This document shows, in pieces, positions 60,201-64,000 of a DNA stretch of 64,000 bases; the first letter of the stretch is position 1; every line of letters starts with the position of its first letter. The notes below the pieces were generated by a model that made no database searches, was not told the DNA's origin, and was given only the letters and a program-made list of their open reading frames with translations. The stretch comes from Apostichopus japonicus (Eukaryota; Echinodermata; Holothuroidea; Aspidochirotida; Stichopodidae): positions 16,404,810 to 16,468,809 of the forward strand of contig NC_092575.1 in NCBI RefSeq assembly GCF_037975245.1, given 5' to 3'. The translations under genes and the position numbers were made by a program.

Positions 60201-62870
60201 AAATGGGTAATTCCAAAACCATGTGCAGTTGCCAACAAATTTCTATGACCTAGCACTGTCATCATGTCATGAATGCATGTACCCTTATACAGTACAGGTG
60301 AAATGCTAATATTGTGTTTTTGTTCGTTTAATAATTGATTGCGTTTAAACATAAAGCCATGTTCCACGCCTTGCGTGTACTCGTAGTGTAAACGCAAAAT
60401 GTTGATGAGTGTAGCGTTTAGCTTATTACCCTCTTATTTAAAACAATAATATTCGATGAGGCATGATACAGACAATCAATTATCATATTTAATTATTACA
60501 CCTATATAGTATACGTGTGCATCGGACAGATCGACAAGAATGCATTAAAAAATGGGCAGATGCACGTTTCGGAGCCTTGGTAAATATTGGGGGGGCTTAT
60601 CATGCATTTGCCCCTCAACTTTTTCATTGGGGGGCTGAGCCCCCCAAGCCCCCCCCCCCCGGTTCCGCCGCCACTGTCCGTGATCGTTTCCGATCATTTC
60701 CAGAGACAGAGGTTAAGCCCATGGTATACAGCACATACATGGCAGCAGCAAAAATGAGCACGCGGTATGCCCCCACGCACAGTATAGTACTGCATACACG
60801 TTGTACTCCAGCTAATTTGTCATACGTGCGTGTAGCGGTGCGGTAGAAAGCAAGCGTTGTCGCGCCCACCATGTAGGGTCGGTATTCAGTAGTGTACGAA
60901 GTATACGGTACTGTACATAATGTACAGTATACACATAGATACAGCTAAAGTGTAGGATTTCCCCCTTATTACGGAACGTACCAAAATGTGATTTATTTCT
61001 TACGTTGTTTCTAATATGATTGGAGGGCGATACACTTACAGCAAATAAGTTAGTCTTCCGTCGGGTAACTTTAGCAGGGTTTAAGGTTGTCCGAAGTAAT
61101 ATTTGGTCGTCTCGGACGATCGGACGACCGTTAAATTTGAGCCCTGGTATCTATTGTGAATAATTTGGAAAGTGAATAACTGATGAAATATAATGAGAAT
61201 ATTGACAAAGATAAATGTGCTTTGTCTCTAAAACTAAATTGCGTTACGATTATGTTGACAGATATGAATGATGCTACATATATGGAAGTCGTAGAATGAC
61301 CTCAGAGTAATTCCTTGCAATTGGGACATGGGGTTGTTAAAGCCGACTCTCTCGAAGAGGGGGCTGGGGTGTATGGGGTCGTCGAAACTATTCGATATTT
61401 TCGAAGCACTGCAATTAGTAATCTTGGTGCTTTACTGCTTTCCAATTCAGTCATAGCCAGATATTACTTTGCAGCTTTCAAAAATTGTCTTTAAGATAAA
61501 TGTCTACTGTTGGTTTTCTTACTGAAAATTCTTTTCACCTTCCACGTTCTAAGAGGTCGACAGCACTTTTTAACAGACAACGTAACGGTTCTTCGAAAAC
61601 CAATTTAATTAGTATACTTTACCTATTGTTCCAATTTATAAAGTCAAAGGAGGATTTTGTGTTGTGTTTTCTACAGTTTGATCGTCCTCACAGGTTGCTT
61701 TTAAATTGCTTCTCTTCTCCATTTGAATAAGTTATTTGTCACCAGTTCACCGCTGAAGATGTTCCAATTTGGATCTCGAAAACCTGCCGTCTTCTTATCC
61801 TTTATTTAAAGAATGTGATTTCAAAGAATTCTTTGTATATGTCATTCGATTTATATCAAATTTATAATTTTTTCTTGGTTACCCTTCATATAGATACGAA
61901 AAACACGACGATGCATCCCTTACGAGAGGAAACCCCTCTGAGATCTGGACCATGGATTGAAAGCTCCTTGGTTGAATTAGGCATTTGGCAGGAGCAAGAA
62001 AAAAGGCGCGAAAAAGTCAACTCTATATGCACCCGGATGAATCGAAGCGTCTCTTTCCAGTTATCGTCTGATATGGTTTCAAGATTAATTGTGAGTGACA
62101 AGAGTAAATTATTGTTCAGTTTTATACCCAAAGTTGCATGTAAAACATGGAAAGAACTTTTAGTTAATATGATCCGAGTTCAAGGAGGCAACAAAAGAAA
62201 ACCGATGATGAACAGTAATTGGGTTTTGTCGGATTTCGATCGAGATGGTAGAGAAAGGAGGTTGAAAGAATACAAGAAAGTTGTCTTTGTTCGGAACCCA
62301 ATGGTGAGGGTTTTATCAGCTTACTTGAGCAAGCTGAAGAATTTTCGTGACTTACAGAGGCACTGGGAATACGCCTTTGGTGTCGACATTTTGCGAAAAT
62401 ATCGCCCGAATTCGACCCACGTTGTTGAGGAAGCGCTCTCGATACCCTTTTCACAGAGACCGTTCCTTAACGTCACGTTCGCAGAGTTTCTACAGTTCAT
62501 AACTGACAGAGAAACTAACATCACCTTAACAGATTTGACGGATCACTGGCTACCGCAGCATATTGTATCTCACGTATGCGAAATTGGATACGATTTTATC
62601 GGCAAATACGAGAATCTGGCTGTTGAGGCGCCCTTCGTATTGGAATGGTTAGGATTAACATCAATTACAACATTCCCAGATATCCACGAATCGAATGCCG
62701 TGTTTCAAATGGCGAATGAATATTTAAACATACCCGTGGGTCATTTACAAGCCTTACTGGAATATTATTCTCAGGATATGGAGTTCTTTGGTTATGATGC
62801 AATAGATGATTTCTATGAAAACTTTAATGAAACTCTTCGACTACAAATGATGTCTACGATACCACGGTAA
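57297..62870 (+). CDS. Carbohydrate sulfotransferase (HNK-1ST/CHST8-14 type), gene 3, 367 aa
   Basis: Exon 1 is 57297-57423 (42 codons, MTRLKAIIALLFISVVVLST..., type II anchor about residues 5-22). Exon 2 is 61894-62870. Donor GCAG|GTAAGT and acceptor CTTCATATAG join in phase 1 to give Asp-43. PAPS motifs: PKVACKTWK (121-129) and FVRNPMVRVLSAY (174-186). The C-terminal block DHWLPQHIVSHVCEIGYDFI and GKYENLAVEAPFVLEWLGL is conserved; the tail FYENFNETLRLQMMSTIPR is unique to this copy. The 4.47-kb intron is mostly transposons: a duplicated segment plus hAT elements nested up to four deep. The gene still reads intact, so the insertions are apparently tolerated. A candidate poly(A) signal AATAAA lies at 62940-62945. 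Confidence 0.9.
57775..58053 (+). repeat. Segmental duplication copy 2, left part, L1-free
   Basis: It is the homologue of 49611-49690 joined directly to 53064-53240, without the LINE. It contains TCATCGATAATAATAATAAT then TATCGATCAGTG. It is interrupted at 58054 by a hAT element and resumes at 61147. Confidence 0.85.
59026..60123. mobile_element. hAT element B nested in A, hosting MITE C
   Basis: Same ends as A. Flanks CTGCCCGC (59018-59025) and CTGCCCGT (60124-60131) match at seven of eight bases. Its left arm repeats the A sequence ACTATCTAAGCGGAG(C/T)GCC and its right arm TATAGTATACGTGTGCATCG. It is split by MITE C. Confidence 0.88.
59343..59750. mobile_element. hAT MITE C (408 bp), innermost insertion
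   Basis: Ends CAGTGGCGGAGC and its partner GCTCCGCCACTA. Exact 8-bp target duplication AGTAAGGG at 59335-59342 and 59751-59758. It carries the same internal hairpin GCGCCACC...GGTTGGCGC plus GGAGCGTACA as A, B and the MITE at 4942. It is the youngest layer of the stack. Confidence 0.92.
61147..61365 (+). repeat. Segmental duplication copy 2, right part
   Basis: It resumes the homology to 53264-53495 (GTGAATAATTTGGAAA, CTCTAAAACTAAATTGCG, TAAAGCCGACTCTCTCG). It lacks about 25 bp present in copy 1 (GGATCCATGTG...). Confidence 0.88.
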
Positions 62871-62939
62871 GGATGACCGACACAAACCATTTAACTCACC
62901 CACACGCACAAAGAAGAAGAGAATAATAATACCACTAAT

Positions 62940-62945
62940 AATAAA
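62940..62945 (+). terminator. Candidate poly(A) signal of sulfotransferase gene 3
   Basis: AATAAA 70 nt after the stop codon, in an AATAAT-rich context, so it may be chance. Confidence 0.4.
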
Positions 62946-63097
62946 ACTGATAATTCGAACAACCGAGATCATTGCAATGTTAGTTGCATTAGAAAATCAC
63001 ATTCAGCTAATAAAATGGTGAATTATAGAAACCTTATTGAAATTCTTTCTCTCTGTGTGTTGACTAACACTTTTCTAAATCATAGAACAACGCTGCT

Positions 63098-63138
63098 ATA
63101 TATATATATATATATCTATATCTATCTATCTATCTATC

Positions 63139-63215
<77 letters not shown>
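63098..63215. repeat. (TA)n with (TCTA)n microsatellite
   Basis: A TA run with five TCTA units near 63115-63139. Frames of Tyr-Ile repeats on both strands are artefacts. Confidence 0.95.
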
Positions 63216-63221
<6 letters not shown>

Positions 63222-63290
63222 AGAAATGAATGTGTATAGTGGTATGACAGATATATAGTAAATCAATGAAGAATAACACACCAGAAAAAT

Positions 63291-63339
63291 TCCACTTCAC
63301 GACCGGTTTCGTCCTGGGACTCATCAGGCGAGGTAGGAA
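63291..63339 (-). ncRNA. Hammerhead ribozyme motif, copy 1 (probably weakened)
   Basis: On the minus strand the core CUGAUGA (63327-63321) is followed by GUCC-CA-GGAC, GAAA, then CCGGUC and GUGAAG. All invariant core bases are present. Stem II has only a 2-nt loop (or three pairs with a 4-nt loop), and stem I has one mismatch because CCTTCGC has become CCTCGC. It forms the loop of a ~72-bp inverted repeat. Confidence 0.65.
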
Positions 63340-63582
63340 TTTCTGGTGTGTTATTCTTTATTGATTTACTATATATCTGTCATACCACTATACACATTCA
63401 TTTCTTATTTACGGCTTGGCTTGCCTATAAAGAGTGGTAATTCTGTGTAAAATTGTGTAAAGATTGTCAGATTCAAAGCGCCAGGGGCGCACTCTGTACA
63501 ATCTTAATACTTGGGTAATACGCCCTTAATGACAGTTATTCAAAGCCAATTTATACGCTTTAACACACCAGTAGAATCACTG

Positions 63583-63635
63583 TGGTCGAGTGGTACGGGC
63601 TTAGGTTCGTGACACGAAGATCCGGTGTTCGATTC
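63583..63635 (+). promoter_or_regulatory. tRNA-like pol III promoter (A and B boxes)
   Basis: A box TGGTCGAGTGG at 63583-63593 and B box GTTCGATTC at 63627-63635, spaced 33 bp as in tRNA genes. The B box overlaps the first strand of stem I of the hammerhead that follows, so promoter and ribozyme share sequence. Confidence 0.7.
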
Positions 63636-63686
63636 CTACCTTCGCCTGATGAGTCCCAAAAGGACGAAACCGGTCGTGAAGTGGAA
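63633..63686 (+). ncRNA. Type I hammerhead ribozyme motif, copy 2 (complete core)
   Basis: Core CUGAUGA at 63646-63652. Stem II GUCC/GGAC (63653-63656 with 63662-63665) with loop CAAAA. GAAA at 63666-63669, and stem III reduced to ACC/GGU (63669-63674). Expected cleavage is after C63675. Stem I pairs CUUCGC (63640-63645) with GUGAAG (63676-63681, one G-U pair), then an internal loop (UAC against U), then UUCC with GGAA (63633-63636 with 63683-63686). Such short stem III forms are known from Penelope-like elements and retrozymes and are thought to work as dimers, since ACCGGU is self-complementary. Confidence 0.82.
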
Positions 63687-63715
63687 TTTTTCTGGTGTGT
63701 TATTCTTTATTGATT

Positions 63716-63752
<37 letters not shown>

Positions 63753-63804
63753 TATATACATATATACAGCAGCGTTGTTCTATGATTTAGAAAAGTGTTA
63801 GTCA

Positions 63805-64000
63805 ATATATATATATATTGTTATATGATACATGTATCAATTCTCTGGTCAGTCATAATCCAAATCCCATTCATCCTTTAAGAATAATTAATTGTAACTA
63901 TTAACCACATGTACTTAGCTTGTTAGTAATAAATATGTTGATAGAAAGCATTAAGAAGATTGCTTTGAAAAATCACGGAAATGATCAATCTCTCATAATG
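63805..64000. other. Window end, nothing recognised
   Basis: AT-rich non-coding DNA. Confidence 0.4.

Larger units (their letters stand above)
58446..60676. mobile_element. hAT element A with exact 8-bp target duplication, hosting element B
   Basis: The left end CAGGCGCGGCGGAACGG and right end CGGTTCCGCCGCCACTG are inverted. The flanks TCCGTGAT at 58438-58445 and 60677-60684 are identical. Inside, the left arm (58446-58740) and right arm (about 60493-60676) are near copies of the arms of element B. A and B belong to one family, and B inserted into A. Confidence 0.9.
58054..61146. mobile_element. Outer hAT-like element D, split by element A
   Basis: Left end CAGGACTCACTTGTAAAG and right end read inward CAGGGCTCAAATTTAACG are similar inverted ends. 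Both arms carry GGTTGTCC...ATTTGGTCGTC phrases. Its borders coincide exactly with where the duplicated segment stops and resumes (58053/61147), independent evidence that it is an insertion. Without element A it would be about 0.85 kb. Target duplication GGCCTATC / GTATCTAT is blurred. No transposase. Confidence 0.75.
63061..63804. mobile_element. Inverted-repeat element carrying two hammerhead motifs
   Basis: A perfect 36-bp inverted repeat bounds the unit (63061-63096 and 63769-63804, containing CTAAATCATAGAACAACGC). Just inside each arm are (TA)n runs. Within lie a ~72-bp inverted pair (63221-63293 / 63336-63406) whose loop is hammerhead copy 1 on the minus strand, and a tRNA-like/hammerhead unit on the plus strand followed by the same TTCTGGTGTGTTATTCTTTA then TTGATTTACTATATA tail. 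Both hammerhead tails therefore face outward towards the TA runs. Penelope-like elements are known for terminal repeats in either orientation and for hammerheads with minimal stem III, so a non-autonomous relative is likely. No reverse transcriptase is present. Confidence 0.7.

Noticed and set aside
61755-61795. Hammerhead-like string CTGAAGA...GAAAAC before exon 2 of gene 3
   Set aside because: Stem II has a mismatch and no valid stem III plus cleavage triplet could be drawn.

Overview
This is a eukaryotic chromosome end. The window opens with about 1.4 kb of C-strand telomere repeat (CCCTAA, i.e. TTAGGG telomeres) that decays into variant units, then subtelomeric tandem and inverted repeats, then ordinary intron-rich, repeat-rich DNA. 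TTAGGG telomeres, a complete TRAF adaptor gene, an expanded cluster of HNK-1/CHST8-14-type carbohydrate sulfotransferases, a Tx1-like L1 retrotransposon and many hAT miniature elements fit an invertebrate deuterostome such as an echinoderm (a sea cucumber is my guess). The species is inferred, not demonstrated.

Layout. 1-3.6 kb: telomere, 216-bp subtelomeric tandem with an inverted arm, 46-bp minisatellite. 4.9-10 kb: hAT MITE with perfect 8-bp target duplication, tRNA-derived SINE, an ACGT-palindrome block. 9.66-14.8 kb: a unit bounded by TTTACACA-rich arrays that encloses a decayed intron-containing SAM-like gene. 18.4-19.8 kb: two hAT elements. 20.2-22.4 kb: a two-exon gene for an unrecognised 495-aa protein. 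25.4-26.0 kb: fold-back TTAA element. 29.5-36.4 kb: an eight-exon TRAF gene on the minus strand, encoding 473 aa with all exon phases compatible. 42.5-62.9 kb: three sulfotransferase genes, each a short membrane-anchor exon joined by a phase-1 intron to one long catalytic exon. Genes 1 and 2 are on the minus strand; gene 3 is on the plus strand, head-to-head with gene 2. A 5'-truncated L1/Tx1 element with an open 1048-codon frame lies between genes 1 and 2. The 4.5-kb intron of gene 3 holds a stack of nested hAT insertions. 63.0-63.8 kb: an inverted-repeat element carrying two hammerhead ribozyme motifs, one of them directly fused to a tRNA-like pol III promoter.

Most notable points. (1) The hammerhead/tRNA-like inverted element at the right edge. 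(2) An internal empty site: the DNA flanking the L1 has a second copy in the intron of sulfotransferase gene 3 that lacks the L1 but is itself split by hAT elements nested four deep, so insertion order can be read directly. (3) The TTTACACA-bounded unit containing a gene remnant. (4) The block of eleven (ACGT)n palindromes.

Exon-intron structures were read by eye from splice motifs, phase and family similarity; no transcript or database search was available.
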